In this document: piece by piece, positions 7,925 to 16,139 of the stretch
Layout: every line of letters begins with the position of its first letter
Numbering within the stretch: position 1 is the first letter of the stretch
Notes under the pieces: generated by a model
Told to the model about the DNA's origin: nothing
Seen by the model: only the letters and a program-made list of their open reading frames with translations
Database searches by the model: none
DNA from: Rhodopila globiformis
Lineage (GTDB): Bacteria; Pseudomonadota; Alphaproteobacteria; Acetobacterales; Acetobacteraceae
Length of the DNA: 43,095 bases
Direction of reading: 5' to 3'
Assembly: GCF_002937115.1 (NCBI RefSeq)
Contig: NZ_NHRY01000038.1
Span: 1-43,095, forward strand
Program-made: the position numbers and the translations under genes

Positions 7925-8767
7925 ATGCAGACGATCAATTCACCTGCGGCATGGTTTAGCCGGCTTTCGCCGGGGCGGCGGCGTTTTCTGTTGGCGTTCA
8001 CCGGCGGAATCCTGGCAACGTCCGGCGGCAAAGCGGCGCCGGCTGACGCCGATCCGTGGCCGGCGCTGGCCGGCCAGATCTTTCCGGGCAAGACCTTGCA
8101 GGACGGCTCCGCCCTGCTGGCGATCGATGCGCCCTATCGCGCCGAGGATGCCGCCGTCGTGCCGGTCACGCTGCGCACCATCCTGCCGGCGGATGACCAC
8201 AGGCAGGTGCGCAGCATCACGCTGGTGATCGACGCCAATCCCTCGCCGCTGGCGGCGGTGTTCACCCTGGCGCCTGGCTCCGGCATCGACCGCATCGCCA
8301 CGCGGGTGCGGGTCGACGACTATACCAACATCCACGCCGTGGCCGAGTTGAGCGACGGAACACTGTGGGCGGCCGCCCGCTTCGTGAAAGCCTCCGGCGG
8401 ATGTTCCGCGCCGGCACTGAAACCGGTCGCGGGCGACATCCCCATCGGCACGTTGCGGTTCCGGTTATTCCCGGCGGGCGAGGACGGGCGGCGGGAGGCG
8501 CAGGTGATGGTGCGGCATCCGAACTACTCGGGGATGCAGATGGACCAGATTTCGCGCCTGTACATCCCTGCCGATTTCGTGCAGACGCTGACGGTCCGGC
8601 AGGGCGATGACCTGCTGCTGACGATCGCCGGGGGCATCTCGATTTCGGAGAACCCGTCGTTCCGCTTCAGCTTCAGGCCGAACGGGGGGAAGAGCTTCCG
8701 GGTCGAGGGCGCGGACAGCACGGGCAAGCGATTCAGCGGCACCTTCCCGGTGGATTCCGCTGCCTGA
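7925..8767 (+). CDS. Quinoprotein dehydrogenase-associated SoxYZ-like carrier
   Basis: A 280-residue periplasmic protein. The ATG at 7925 follows an AGGGAGG site and lies 28 bp after the metallohydrolase stop. The N-terminus has a twin-arginine-like stretch (SPGRRRFLLAFTGG). Residues about 45-160 are SoxY-like and end in the conserved single Cys of FVKASGGCSAPALK. Residues about 175-280 are SoxZ-like (IGTLRFRLFP, VMVRHPNYSGMQMDQ, ENPSFRFSFRPN). SoxYZ carries sulfur intermediates on its C-terminal Cys; here the same fused fold accompanies a quinoprotein, and its cargo is not established. It pairs with the zinc hydrolase just upstream. Confidence 0.9.
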   Translation: MQTINSPAAWFSRLSPGRRRFLLAFTGGILATSGGKAAPADADPWPALAGQIFPGKTLQDGSALLAIDAPYRAEDAAVVPVTLRTILPADDHRQVRSITLVIDANPSPLAAVFTLAPGSGIDRIATRVRVDDYTNIHAVAELSDGTLWAAARFVKASGGCSAPALKPVAGDIPIGTLRFRLFPAGEDGRREAQVMVRHPNYSGMQMDQISRLYIPADFVQTLTVRQGDDLLLTIAGGISISENPSFRFSFRPNGGKSFRVEGADSTGKRFSGTFPVDSAA

Positions 8768-8845
8768 GGGGTGGAGGCCGGGCTTGCGGGGTGCGCGGGG
8801 TGCCTCCGTGGCGGGCGGTGGCGTGGCTGATGGCGTATTTTTGTT

Positions 8846-9022
8846 AACACAGAGAAACTGGAGGGCCGTGGAGGGCCGCTGAGGATCAGGGGGACACTGT
8901 CGCCGGCGCAGGAGGCTTCGTCGGCGTGCTTTACCGAGCCACGATGGCTGGCGCCGTACGTTTGATCGGCACTGCATCGCCATCATGCCCGCTCTGCGGG
9001 CCTCAGGCTGTCTCTGTGTGAA
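8846..9022. repeat. Inverted-repeat element in the 350-bp spacer 8768-9117
   Basis: The left end reads AACACAGAGAAACTGGAGGG (8846-8865). The right end, read on the minus strand, is TTCACACAGAGACAGCCTGA (about 9003-9022). It resembles the longer element at 31696-31941 in having outward ends of the ACACxGAGA type. No coding region is convincing in this spacer. Confidence 0.45.
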
Positions 9023-9117
9023 TATGTTCGGACGACTGGGCCGCACGCCCGGCCCCGGTGGCGCACGATCGTCCTGATCACAGGCGACTCTGCTGTCCTC
9101 GCCGGCGATAGCCGGCT

Positions 9118-9480
9118 TTAGAAGCAACTTACGTCGGCTTCCGCCTGCGCCTGCTGCAATTGCTCCAGAATCGTGTTGGCGGCGCGCGTGCGGAATTCCT
9201 GCGCCAGATAGCCGCCGACTTGCTGGCGCATCCGCAGGATGGTTTCCGCCTTCTCATAGGCGTCATAGGGAACCGCCGCGGCGATGGTGTCGATGGCGCA
9301 GGAACAGCGATTGAGCGCGTCCTGTGTCTGGCCGTTGCCCACCATGCAGGCGAACACGTAATCGGCCCGCGCCGCGGTCGGGTAGTCGTTGATGGCGCCG
9401 GGCGCCACCGGCCCCTGCGCCCGGGCGGGCAGCGCGGCGGGAAGCAGGCTCAAGGCCAGCAGGGCAGCGAAAGTTTTCAT
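9118..9480 (-). CDS. Small exported four-cysteine protein, xox cluster
   Basis: 120 residues. The ATG at 9480 gives a textbook signal peptide (MKTFAALLALSLLPAALPARA). The mature part reads YVFACMVGNGQTQDALNRCSCAID, then a long amphipathic helix rich in Gln and Ala, ending EADVSCF. Four cysteines, one near the C-terminus, suggest disulfides or cofactor binding; no CXXCH heme motif is present. It lies in the PQQ/XoxF block, downstream of a cytochrome c on the same strand. I do not recognise a named family. The longer upstream reading frame is not supported. Confidence 0.75.
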   Translation of the reverse strand: MKTFAALLALSLLPAALPARAQGPVAPGAINDYPTAARADYVFACMVGNGQTQDALNRCSCAIDTIAAAVPYDAYEKAETILRMRQQVGGYLAQEFRTRAANTILEQLQQAQAEADVSCF

Positions 9481-9647
9481 GGCACGTCCTCGGCGGGCAA
9501 GCGGCCCGGCGCCATCCTGGCACCGCGGACGGGACCGGGCAATCCGCGTTGCCGGAAGGCGCCGGCGCAGGGCCAATCATGGTCCGGCCGAGCGAGTCTG
9601 TTCTTTCTCAGAATCGAATGTGCATCTTCATCAACGCCTGAACCAGG

Positions 9648-9680
9648 GCGGCGGCGCCCGGACCTGACGGGTGCCGCCGC
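9648..9680 (-). terminator. Hairpin downstream of the cytochrome c gene
   Basis: GCGGCGGCGCCC (9648-9659) pairs with GGGTGCCGCCGC (9669-9680), a 12-bp stem with one G-T pair and a nine-base loop. It starts 17 bp after the cytochrome stop codon. There is no clear T run, so it may be a weak or Rho-assisted terminator. Confidence 0.55.
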
Positions 9681-9696
9681 TCGCGGCCGGTTGCGG

Positions 9697-10086
9697 TCAG
9701 TCGGCCTTGGAGCCGTCTGGCTTGAATTGTTTCAGATACGCGATAACATCGTTCACCTTTGCCGGGTCCTTGATCCCCGGGAAGATCATCTTGGTGCCCG
9801 GCACAACTTTCTGCGGATTGGCCAGGTACTTCTGCAGCGTCTCCTCGTTCCAGGTGATACCGGATTTCTTGTTGGCTTCAGAATAATTATATCCTGGATA
9901 GCTGCCGGCCTTGCGGCCGACGACGCCATTCAACACGGGTCCGATGGCGTTTTGCGCGTTCGGGCCGATCTGGTGGCAGGCGCGGCAGATGATGAATTCC
10001 TTCTTTCCGGCAGCGACATCCTGGGCCAGGACCGGACCGGAAACGGCGCAACAAAGCGCCGCAGCGACAATAGCCAAACGGTGCAC
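9697..10086 (-). CDS. Class I c-type cytochrome (c2-like)
   Basis: 129 residues from the GTG at 10086, which follows an AGGAGG site by four bases; earlier Met codons lack such a site. A signal peptide occupies residues 1 to about 21. The heme motif CRACH is at 34-38, and the axial Met is M100 in PGTKMIFPGIKD, the standard cytochrome c2 layout. It probably carries electrons from XoxG or the dehydrogenase toward the terminal oxidase, analogous to cytochrome cH; that is inferred from location. A hairpin follows the stop codon. Confidence 0.9.
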   Translation of the reverse strand: MHRLAIVAAALCCAVSGPVLAQDVAAGKKEFIICRACHQIGPNAQNAIGPVLNGVVGRKAGSYPGYNYSEANKKSGITWNEETLQKYLANPQKVVPGTKMIFPGIKDPAKVNDVIAYLKQFKPDGSKAD

Positions 10087-10195
10087 GTAACCTCCTGATT
10101 GTCCTCTGACGGGACCTGATGAAACAATCCGGCGAAACCGGCTACCGTACTGATCCATGCGATGTGCCGCCTGTCAATCGCGGCGGCCGCCGGTG

Positions 10196-10408
10196 TCAGA
10201 GGTTCCTGTCCTCGGTGCCCGGCCAGACGCAGCGCCAGGAAGCGATGCGGTTGTCGGGATGCTCGCCCACCCAGGCGGCGAGGTAAGGCTGTGCCTGCAT
10301 CACGCAGCTTTTCAGCGAGCCGTTCGTCTGCAGCAGGAAATGCTTTTCGCTGCAGGCGTTCGGATTGGCGATCGAGCAAACCATCACGATCAACTCAACA
10401 ATGTTCAT
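10196..10408 (-). CDS. Small Cys-rich protein (70 aa), unnamed
   Basis: The ATG at 10408 has GGAG seven bases upstream; an upstream extension of 14 residues is not favoured. The protein has four cysteines: two in VMVCSIANPNACSEKH, one in LKSCVMQAQPYLAAWV, and one in ASWRCVWPG. There is a short hydrophobic start but no clear cleavage site. It has the look of a conserved small protein rather than a chance frame. I cannot assign a function. It sits between the cytochrome c gene and a divergent exported protein within the xox block. Confidence 0.65.
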   Translation of the reverse strand: MNIVELIVMVCSIANPNACSEKHFLLQTNGSLKSCVMQAQPYLAAWVGEHPDNRIASWRCVWPGTEDRNL

Positions 10409-10529
10409 TTCAAGTCTCCGTATGATCCTGAAATCCCGTCGCCGCGGCATCGGTTAAGGAAGTCGCCAGACCGCCTCACGGTTCGTTGCGACGGCGCGGC
10501 GAGCATGAAGAATGGAGACACGGGCGTCC

Positions 10530-11021
10530 ATGCGATCAGTTGTTTTGCCGGCGGCGATCCTGGCGGGGGCGCTGCTCGCCGCGCCGGGCGCGCGCGCCGC
10601 GCCGCCGACGGCGGCGGTGTTCCCGTTCCAGCTTGACGACACCAGCCTGCAGGCGCCGACGGCGGCGGAGCGGGCGCGGCTCGGGCGGCTGGATACGCAG
10701 TTGCGCGACGCCCTGGTGCAGTCCGGCCGCTATACGCCCGAGGCCGCGCCGGACGGGCCAAACCGGCAGCCGGCGTGGAGCTGCGACGGCTGTGAGCTGG
10801 ATGCGGCGCGCAAAATAGGCGCGGCGGTGTCGGTCACAGGCTGGGTGCAGAAGGTTTCGAACCTGATCCTGAACATCAACCTGGTGGTGCGCGATGTCGC
10901 GACCGGGCAGCGCGTCGCAGCGGGCAGCGTCGACATCCGCGGCGACACCGACGAGTCCTGGACACGCGGGCTGGCCTATCTGTTGCGCAACCGGATCCTG
11001 GTCGCCGGGCAGCAGCGGTGA
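10530..11021 (+). CDS. Exported DUF2380/DUF3280-like protein
   Basis: About 163 residues with a signal peptide (MRSVVLPAAILAGALLAAPG, then ARA). The mature domain contains AVFPFQLDDTSLQAPT, a helix with LDTQLRDALVQSGRY, CDGCELDAARKIGAAVSVTGWVQ in two segments, and NLVVRDVATGQRVAAGSVDIRGD-type strands. This resembles the periplasmic DUF2380/DUF3280 group found beside PQQ alcohol dehydrogenases; the family name is from memory. The CDGC motif could form a disulfide. An ATG at 10512 is an alternative start but spoils the signal peptide. Confidence 0.7.
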   Translation: MRSVVLPAAILAGALLAAPGARAAPPTAAVFPFQLDDTSLQAPTAAERARLGRLDTQLRDALVQSGRYTPEAAPDGPNRQPAWSCDGCELDAARKIGAAVSVTGWVQKVSNLILNINLVVRDVATGQRVAAGSVDIRGDTDESWTRGLAYLLRNRILVAGQQR

Positions 11022-11030
11022 AACAGGCCG

Positions 11031-11053
11031 CGTGACCGTGCGTCTCGGTCACG
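11031..11053. terminator. Hairpin between convergent genes
   Basis: CGTGACC (11031-11037) pairs with GGTCACG (11047-11053) across a nine-base loop, and flanking GGCC bases can extend the stem with a bulge. It lies between the convergent 10530 gene and hypE, so it could end transcription from either side. There is no T run. Confidence 0.5.
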
Positions 11054-11119
11054 GCCAGGCGCCAGTCCGGTCCATGACGGAAGGACAACGACCACGGCTG
11101 CCTGATACTTTCTCCAGGC

Positions 11120-12169
11120 TCAGCAGATCCGCGGCAACTGCTCGCCGGACAGCCAGTCCACGATGCGGCCGCCGCCGAATGCCGTGGTCATCTGCACGAA
11201 GCGCTGGTCATCCGCCACCGCGTGGCCGATGACCGCCGCCTCGCGCCCCAGAGGATGCGCCCGCATCGCTGCCAGCAGCGCGTCCGCGCCGGCCTCGGCC
11301 ACCACGGCGACCAGCTTGCCTTCGTTGGCGACGAACAGCGGGTCCAGGCCCAGCAGTTCGCACGCCGCCGCCACCTGCGGCTTCACCGGGATCGCCGCCT
11401 CTTGGATGCGGAAGCCGACGCCGGACTGGTGCGCCAGCTCGTTCAGCGTCGCCGCCAGGCCGCCGCGCGTCGGGTCGCGCATCAACTTCAGATGCGGCCC
11501 GGCGGCGTCCACCATGGCGGCGACCAGCCCGTGCAGCGCGGCGCAATCGGACAGGATGGCGGTCTCGAACGCCAGGTTCTCGCGGCTGGACATGATCGCC
11601 ACGCCGTGGTCGCCGATGCTGCCGGACAGGATCACCACGTCACCCGGTTCGGCCCGGTCGCCGGACAGCGCCAGACCCTCGGGCACCAGGCCGACGCCGG
11701 CGGTGGCAATGAACACGCCGTCGGCCTTGCCGCGCTCCACCACCTTGGTATCGCCCGTTACCACCGGCACGCCTGTCTCCCGCGACGCCTGCCCCATCGA
11801 CCCCGCGATCCGCTGCAGGTCGGCCAGCGGAAAGCCTTCCTCGATGATGAAGCTGGCCGAGAGGTACAGCGGCCGCGCCCCCGCCATGGCGATGTCGTTG
11901 ATCGTGCCGTGCACCGCCAGCGCGCCGATGTTGCCGCCGGGGAAGAACAGCGGCGAGACGACGTAGCCGTCGGTGGTCATCACCATGCGCCCGCCGGCGG
12001 GAATCGGCAGGCTGGCCTGGTCGTTGCCCTGCTCGAGGAACTCGTTGGCGAAGGCGTCGCGGAAGATGCCGGCGACCAGGTCCGCCATGGCGCGGCCACC
12101 GGCGCCGTGGCTCATGTCCACGCGGCCGGTGCGGATGTCCAGCCTGCGGCGCGGTGGCTTCGCGGTCAC
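11120..12169 (-). CDS. hypE: HypE, carbamoyl dehydratase for [NiFe] hydrogenase maturation
   Basis: A 349-residue cytoplasmic PurM/AIR-synthase-type ATPase. HypF carbamoylates its C-terminal Cys, and HypE dehydrates the group to thiocyanate, the source of the CN ligands. Seen here: HGAGGRAM near residue 20, MTTDGYVVSPLFFPGGNIG, VTGDTKVVERGKADG, RDPTRGGLA, and the required terminal LPRIC. The GTG start at 12169 overlaps the hypD stop (GTGA). It is the last gene of the operon. Longer upstream frames overlap hypD and are rejected. Confidence 0.97.
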   Translation of the reverse strand: MTAKPPRRRLDIRTGRVDMSHGAGGRAMADLVAGIFRDAFANEFLEQGNDQASLPIPAGGRMVMTTDGYVVSPLFFPGGNIGALAVHGTINDIAMAGARPLYLSASFIIEEGFPLADLQRIAGSMGQASRETGVPVVTGDTKVVERGKADGVFIATAGVGLVPEGLALSGDRAEPGDVVILSGSIGDHGVAIMSSRENLAFETAILSDCAALHGLVAAMVDAAGPHLKLMRDPTRGGLAATLNELAHQSGVGFRIQEAAIPVKPQVAAACELLGLDPLFVANEGKLVAVVAEAGADALLAAMRAHPLGREAAVIGHAVADDQRFVQMTTAFGGGRIVDWLSGEQLPRIC

Positions 12170-13290
12170 GCGGCGCTCCGGGCGTGTTCGCGGAAGCGGC
12201 CATAGGTCCAGTGCGCGGCGCAGGCGCCTTCCGAGGACACCATGCAGGCGCCGACGGGCGTCTCCGGCGTGCAGGCGGTGCCGAACAGCTTGCAGTCCGC
12301 CGGCCTCTTGCGGCCGCGCAGGATGGCGGGGCATTCGCAGGCGGGGTTGTCGTCGGCGTGCACGGTGTGGACGGCGAAGCGCTTTTCGGCATCGAACGCG
12401 GCGTAGGCGTCGCGCAGCTTCAGGGCGGAGGCGGGGACGACGCCCAGGCCGCGCCATTCGAAGTTTTCCCGCACCTCGAACGTCTCGGCGCAGAGGGCCC
12501 GGGCGGTGACGTTGCCGTCCGGCCGCACGGCGCGGATGTACTCGTTCTCCACCTCCGAGCGCTGCTGGTTGACCTGGCGGACCAGCATCAGGATCGACTG
12601 CATCACGTCCAGCGGCTCGAACCCGGCGATGACCACCGGCTTGCGATAGGTCTCGGCAAATTCGCGGTATGGCTCCGTGCCGATGATGGTGGAGACGTGG
12701 GCGGGGCCGATGAAGCCGTCGATGGCAATCGGCTCGGGGTCGTCCAGGATGGCGCGCATCGCCACCGGCGTCAGCACGTGGTTGCAGAAGATGCTAAAGT
12801 TCGCCAGCCCCTTCTGCATCGCCTGGCGCAGCGCGATCGCCGTCGGCGGCGTGGTGGTCTCGAAGCCGATGGCGAAGAACACCACCTGCCGCGCCGGCTC
12901 GGTTTCCGCGATCCGCACGGCGTCCAGCGAGGAATAGATCATGCGGATATCCGCCCCCGCCGCCCGCGCCTTCATCAGGCTGGCGCCGTTCGAGCCCGGC
13001 ACGCGCATCATGTCGGCATAGGTGCACATCGTCACCGCCGGATCGCGGGCGAGGCGGATTGCGTCGTCGATGCGGCCGACAGGCAGTACGCAGACCGGGC
13101 AGCCCGGGCCGTGGATCAGCCGCAGGCCGGGCGGCAGTAGGTCCTCCAGCCCGTAGCGCGAGATGGCGTGGGTGTGGCCGCCGCAGAACTCCATGAAGGC
13201 GTAGAGGCGGTCCGGTTGCGCCTCGGCGGCGATGGCGGCGGCGATGTCGCGGGCCAGGGCGCCGTCGCGGTATTCGTCGACGTATTTCAT
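12166..13290 (-). CDS. hypD: HypD, hydrogenase Fe(CN)2CO assembly scaffold
   Basis: A 374-residue iron-sulfur scaffold that, with HypC, assembles the Fe(CN)2CO moiety. Hallmarks are [44 protein letters not shown] and [12 protein letters not shown]. The C-terminal cysteine cluster ([16 protein letters not shown], then [15 protein letters not shown] and EGACAAHW) binds the 4Fe-4S cluster. The ATG at 13290 overlaps the hypC stop (ATGA). Length and all expected cysteines look normal. Confidence 0.97.
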   Translation of the reverse strand: MKYVDEYRDGALARDIAAAIAAEAQPDRLYAFMEFCGGHTHAISRYGLEDLLPPGLRLIHGPGCPVCVLPVGRIDDAIRLARDPAVTMCTYADMMRVPGSNGASLMKARAAGADIRMIYSSLDAVRIAETEPARQVVFFAIGFETTTPPTAIALRQAMQKGLANFSIFCNHVLTPVAMRAILDDPEPIAIDGFIGPAHVSTIIGTEPYREFAETYRKPVVIAGFEPLDVMQSILMLVRQVNQQRSEVENEYIRAVRPDGNVTARALCAETFEVRENFEWRGLGVVPASALKLRDAYAAFDAEKRFAVHTVHADDNPACECPAILRGRKRPADCKLFGTACTPETPVGACMVSSEGACAAHWTYGRFREHARSAA

Positions 13291-13529
13291 GCCGGCGCCT
13301 CCGCTGCGCCGGCCAGCAGCCCGGCCTCGGCCAGCAACTCCAGGGTGCGCGCGGCCTCCGCGGCATCGATTTTTGACAAGGCGTGGCCGACATGGACGAT
13401 GACGTAGTCGCCGGGGGCGAGATCCTCGACCAGGGCGACCGAGATCGTCTTGCTGACGCCGTCGAGGCTGATGCGGGCCATCTGGTCCGGCAGCAGCGCG
13501 GTGATCAGCGCCGGTATGGCGAGGCACAT
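13287..13529 (-). CDS. hypC: HypC/HupF, hydrogenase maturation chaperone
   Basis: 80 residues. It starts [12 protein letters not shown]; the essential Cys2 binds the iron centre together with HypD and then the hydrogenase large-subunit precursor. The OB-fold pattern is visible ([19 protein letters not shown], then [13 protein letters not shown]). The C-terminus is alanine-rich. Its stop overlaps the hypD start. The 123-bp spacer to hypF is filled with palindromic repeats. Confidence 0.96.
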   Translation of the reverse strand: MCLAIPALITALLPDQMARISLDGVSKTISVALVEDLAPGDYVIVHVGHALSKIDAAEAARTLELLAEAGLLAGAAEAPA

Positions 13530-13565
13530 GGACTCAGTTTCCTTCCGTTGCTGTCAGCGGCGAAG

Positions 13566-13620
13566 CCGTTCTCTCTCCGTCATGGCCGGGACACGCCCGG
13601 CCATGACGGAGAGAGAACGG
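13566..13620. repeat. Near-perfect 55-bp palindrome between hypC and hypF
   Basis: Arms of 25 bp (CCGTTCTCTCTCCGTCATGG onward) flank a five-base loop ACACG. The central 31 bp (13578-13608) is the short form of the CGTCATGGCCGGG repeat. A third repeat unit (see 24474-24535) follows to about 13672 and supplies the hypF stop codon. Confidence 0.85.
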
Positions 13621-13652
13621 CCGCGGCACCAAATCCTTCTCCAATAATCGCC

Positions 13653-16136
13653 CTATCCCGATACACATGGCGACACGCCCGGCCATGACGGGGAGACGAG
13701 AGCCGCCGCCGCTGTGCCGGCACCCATGGACATCAGCCGGGCCATCACAGCCTGGCCGAGCGAGATCCCGCCATCGTTCGGCGGCAGCCGCCGCGCGAGC
13801 ACCGGCGTCAGGCCACGCGCCGACAGGGCAGCGGCCAGCCCCTCGGCCAGCACCCGGTTCATCATACAGCCGCCACCGAGGCAAAGCGCGGATAATCCGC
13901 TGGCGGCGGCGCCCTCGGCTGCCATCGCAGCCAGGCCCTCGATCAGCGTGCCGTGGAACAGCTCGGCGCCGGTGCGAGGATCGGGCGGCGCGTCGGCGAA
14001 GGCGGCCAGCAGCGGAGCGAAGGACAGGACGCCGGCATCCAGGGTCCAGCCGCCGGCCAGCGGCCGGGACGTGCGCACCAGCGCCTCCAGTTCCATCGCC
14101 GCCTGACCCTCATACGCCTGCACGCTGCGCAGGCCGAGCAGGGCGGCAACGGCGTCGAACAGGCGGCCCATCGACGATGTCTCGATCGTTTCCGCCCCGG
14201 CGGCAAGCCGCGCCGCCAAAGGCCCGGCAAGGGCGTGATCGGGGAACCGGGCGGCGGCCAGGGCGCCGCGGCCGGTGGCATGCAGCGCGGCCACGCCCAT
14301 CCGCCAAGGCTCGCGCGCGGCGCGGTCCCCGCCGGGCAGGGGCAGCGGGGCAAGCCGTCCGATGCGGCGCCAGGTGGCCCCGTCCACCAGCATCATCTCG
14401 CCGCCCCAGGCGCCGCCGTCGGCGCCGAATCCGTGGCCGTCCAGCGCCAGGCCCAGCACTGGGCCGGCCAGCCGGTGCTCGGCGGCGATGGCGGCGACGT
14501 GCGCGGCATGGTGCTGCACGCGGACGACGGGCAGGCCGAAATCCTCGGCCATGCGGCTGGACAGGTAGTCCGGGTGCAGGTCGCAGGCGACGACCTCGGG
14601 GCGGACGTCGAGGATGCCCAGCAGGTGGCCGATGGTCTCGCGCCAGAAGCGCACGGTTTCCGCCGTGTCGAGGTCGCCGATGTGCTGCGAGACGAACGCT
14701 TCCCGCCCGCGGGTGACGGTGACGGTCGATTTCAGGTGCGCGCCGAGGGCCAGCACCACCGGCCCGTCCTCGGCCAGGCCGATCGGCTCCGGCACGTAGC
14801 CGCGGGCGCGTCGGATCAGGGCGGGTGCGCCGGCGATCACCTGCGCCACACTGTCATCCGCGCGGACCACGATCGGCCGATCGTGGGTGACGATGAGATC
14901 GGCGATGGGGGACAGGCGGTCAAGGGCTTCGTCGTTGTCCCTGACCAGCGGCTCGCCGCCCGGATTGGCGGAGGTGGCGACCAGGGCGAAATCCTCGCCC
15001 AGTTCCGCGAACAGCAGGTGATGCACCGGCGCATACGCCAGCATGACACCGAGGCGCGACAGCCCGGGGGAGATCGACGGCGCCGGCCCATTCGCCCGCA
15101 TCTCCATCAGCACAATCGGCGCCGCCACGCTGGCGGCGAGGGCGATTTCGGCGTCAGTGGGGCAGGCGATGGCGGCCAGCGCCCGGGCGGAGGCGACCAT
15201 GACGGCGAAGGGTTTCGCCTCGCGCCGCTTGCGCTGGCGTAGTGCGGCAACGGCTGATTCGTTGCGGGCATCGCAGAGCAGGTGGAAGCCGCCGATGCCC
15301 TTCAGCGCGACGATCCCGCCGGCGCGGATGGCGGCGGCGATGGCGAGGATCGGCGGAGGATCCGGCGGCAGCCTCTCCGTCATGGCCGGGCGTGTCCCGG
15401 CCTTCCGCGCTTCGACGGCGGGGGGTGGGTGGCCGGGACACGCCCGACCATGACGATGCAGAGGTGCCCGGCCACCTGCACTGCGAGGATGGGGGGTGGA
15501 TGGCCGGGACACGCCCGGCCATGACGATGGGGCGGATCTGGCATGCACCGACGAGGCGACAGCCTCGCACTGCACCCCAAGCCGCGGCCCGCAAACCGGG
15601 CAGGCGATCGGCTCGGCGTGGAACCGCCGGTTCGCCGGGTCCGCGTAGTCGGCGGCACAGGCGGGGCACATCGCGAACCCCGCCATCGACGTGCTCGCCC
15701 GGTCGTACGGCAGGCGGCCGGTGATCGTGTAGCGCGGGCCGCAGTGCGTGCAGTTGACGAAGGGATAGCCGAAGAACCGGCTGTCCGGATTGAACAGATC
15801 GTCCAGGCATGCCGGGCAGGTGGCGGCGTCGGGGACGATGCGGGTGGCGGCGGGGCCGCCGGTGCTGTCGCGGATGGTGAAGCCGGTTTCGCCGGACGGC
15901 GCCAGCGAGTCGATCCCCACCGCCTCGATCGTCGCCAGCGGCGGCGCCTCGGCGGACAGGCGTGCGAGGAACTCGGCGATGCGCGGGCCTTCGACCTCGA
16001 TGGTCACGCCGTCGGCGCCGTTGCGGACGAAGCCGGACAGGTCACAGTCCCGCGCCAGGCGGTGGACGAAGGGACGCATGCCGACACCCTGCACCGCCCC
16101 GCTCAGCCGCACGCGGATGCGTTCGGCAGCACCCAT
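13653..16136 (-). CDS. hypF: HypF, carbamoyltransferase with an in-frame repeat insertion
   Basis: An 827-residue protein (usual length about 750-780) that uses carbamoyl phosphate and ATP to carbamoylate HypE. It has an acylphosphatase domain at about 1-92 (GAVQGVGMRPFVHRLA), paired zinc fingers at 107-182 (four CxxC), a YrdC-like domain from about 262, and a Kae1-like domain (VQHHAAHVAAIAAEH, SSMGRLFDAVAALLG, LGGGCMMNRVLAEG). Residues about 196-255, between zinc fingers and YrdC, are encoded by palindromic repeats (15378-15526), read as GRACPGHPPP-type peptide without a frame break. The last dozen residues also come from repeat DNA. Catalytic motifs are otherwise complete, so the protein may work. 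Confidence 0.93.
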   Translation of the reverse strand: MGAAERIRVRLSGAVQGVGMRPFVHRLARDCDLSGFVRNGADGVTIEVEGPRIAEFLARLSAEAPPLATIEAVGIDSLAPSGETGFTIRDSTGGPAATRIVPDAATCPACLDDLFNPDSRFFGYPFVNCTHCGPRYTITGRLPYDRASTSMAGFAMCPACAADYADPANRRFHAEPIACPVCGPRLGVQCEAVASSVHARSAPSSWPGVSRPSTPHPRSAGGRAPLHRHGRACPGHPPPAVEARKAGTRPAMTERLPPDPPPILAIAAAIRAGGIVALKGIGGFHLLCDARNESAVAALRQRKRREAKPFAVMVASARALAAIACPTDAEIALAASVAAPIVLMEMRANGPAPSISPGLSRLGVMLAYAPVHHLLFAELGEDFALVATSANPGGEPLVRDNDEALDRLSPIADLIVTHDRPIVVRADDSVAQVIAGAPALIRRARGYVPEPIGLAEDGPVVLALGAHLKSTVTVTRGREAFVSQHIGDLDTAETVRFWRETIGHLLGILDVRPEVVACDLHPDYLSSRMAEDFGLPVVRVQHHAAHVAAIAAEHRLAGPVLGLALDGHGFGADGGAWGGEMMLVDGATWRRIGRLAPLPLPGGDRAAREPWRMGVAALHATGRGALAAARFPDHALAGPLAARLAAGAETIETSSMGRLFDAVAALLGLRSVQAYEGQAAMELEALVRTSRPLAGGWTLDAGVLSFAPLLAAFADAPPDPRTGAELFHGTLIEGLAAMAAEGAAASGLSALCLGGGCMMNRVLAEGLAAALSARGLTPVLARRLPPNDGGISLGQAVMARLMSMGAGTAAAALVSPSWPGVSPCVSG
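15378..15455. repeat. 78-bp palindrome inside hypF
   Basis: The left arm CGTCATGGCCGGGCGTGTCC and its complement near 15432-15455 form a long hairpin. It lies entirely inside the hypF reading frame, in the linker between zinc fingers and YrdC domain, and is translated. Its length of 78 bp is a multiple of three. Confidence 0.9.
15467..15526. repeat. Second, left-truncated copy of the palindrome inside hypF
   Basis: The right arm GATGGCCGGGACACGCCCGG (starting near 15499) is complete. The left arm is eroded to CCCGGCCACC. It follows the first copy by 11 bp and is also translated as part of HypF. Confidence 0.75.
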
Positions 16137-16139
16137 GCG

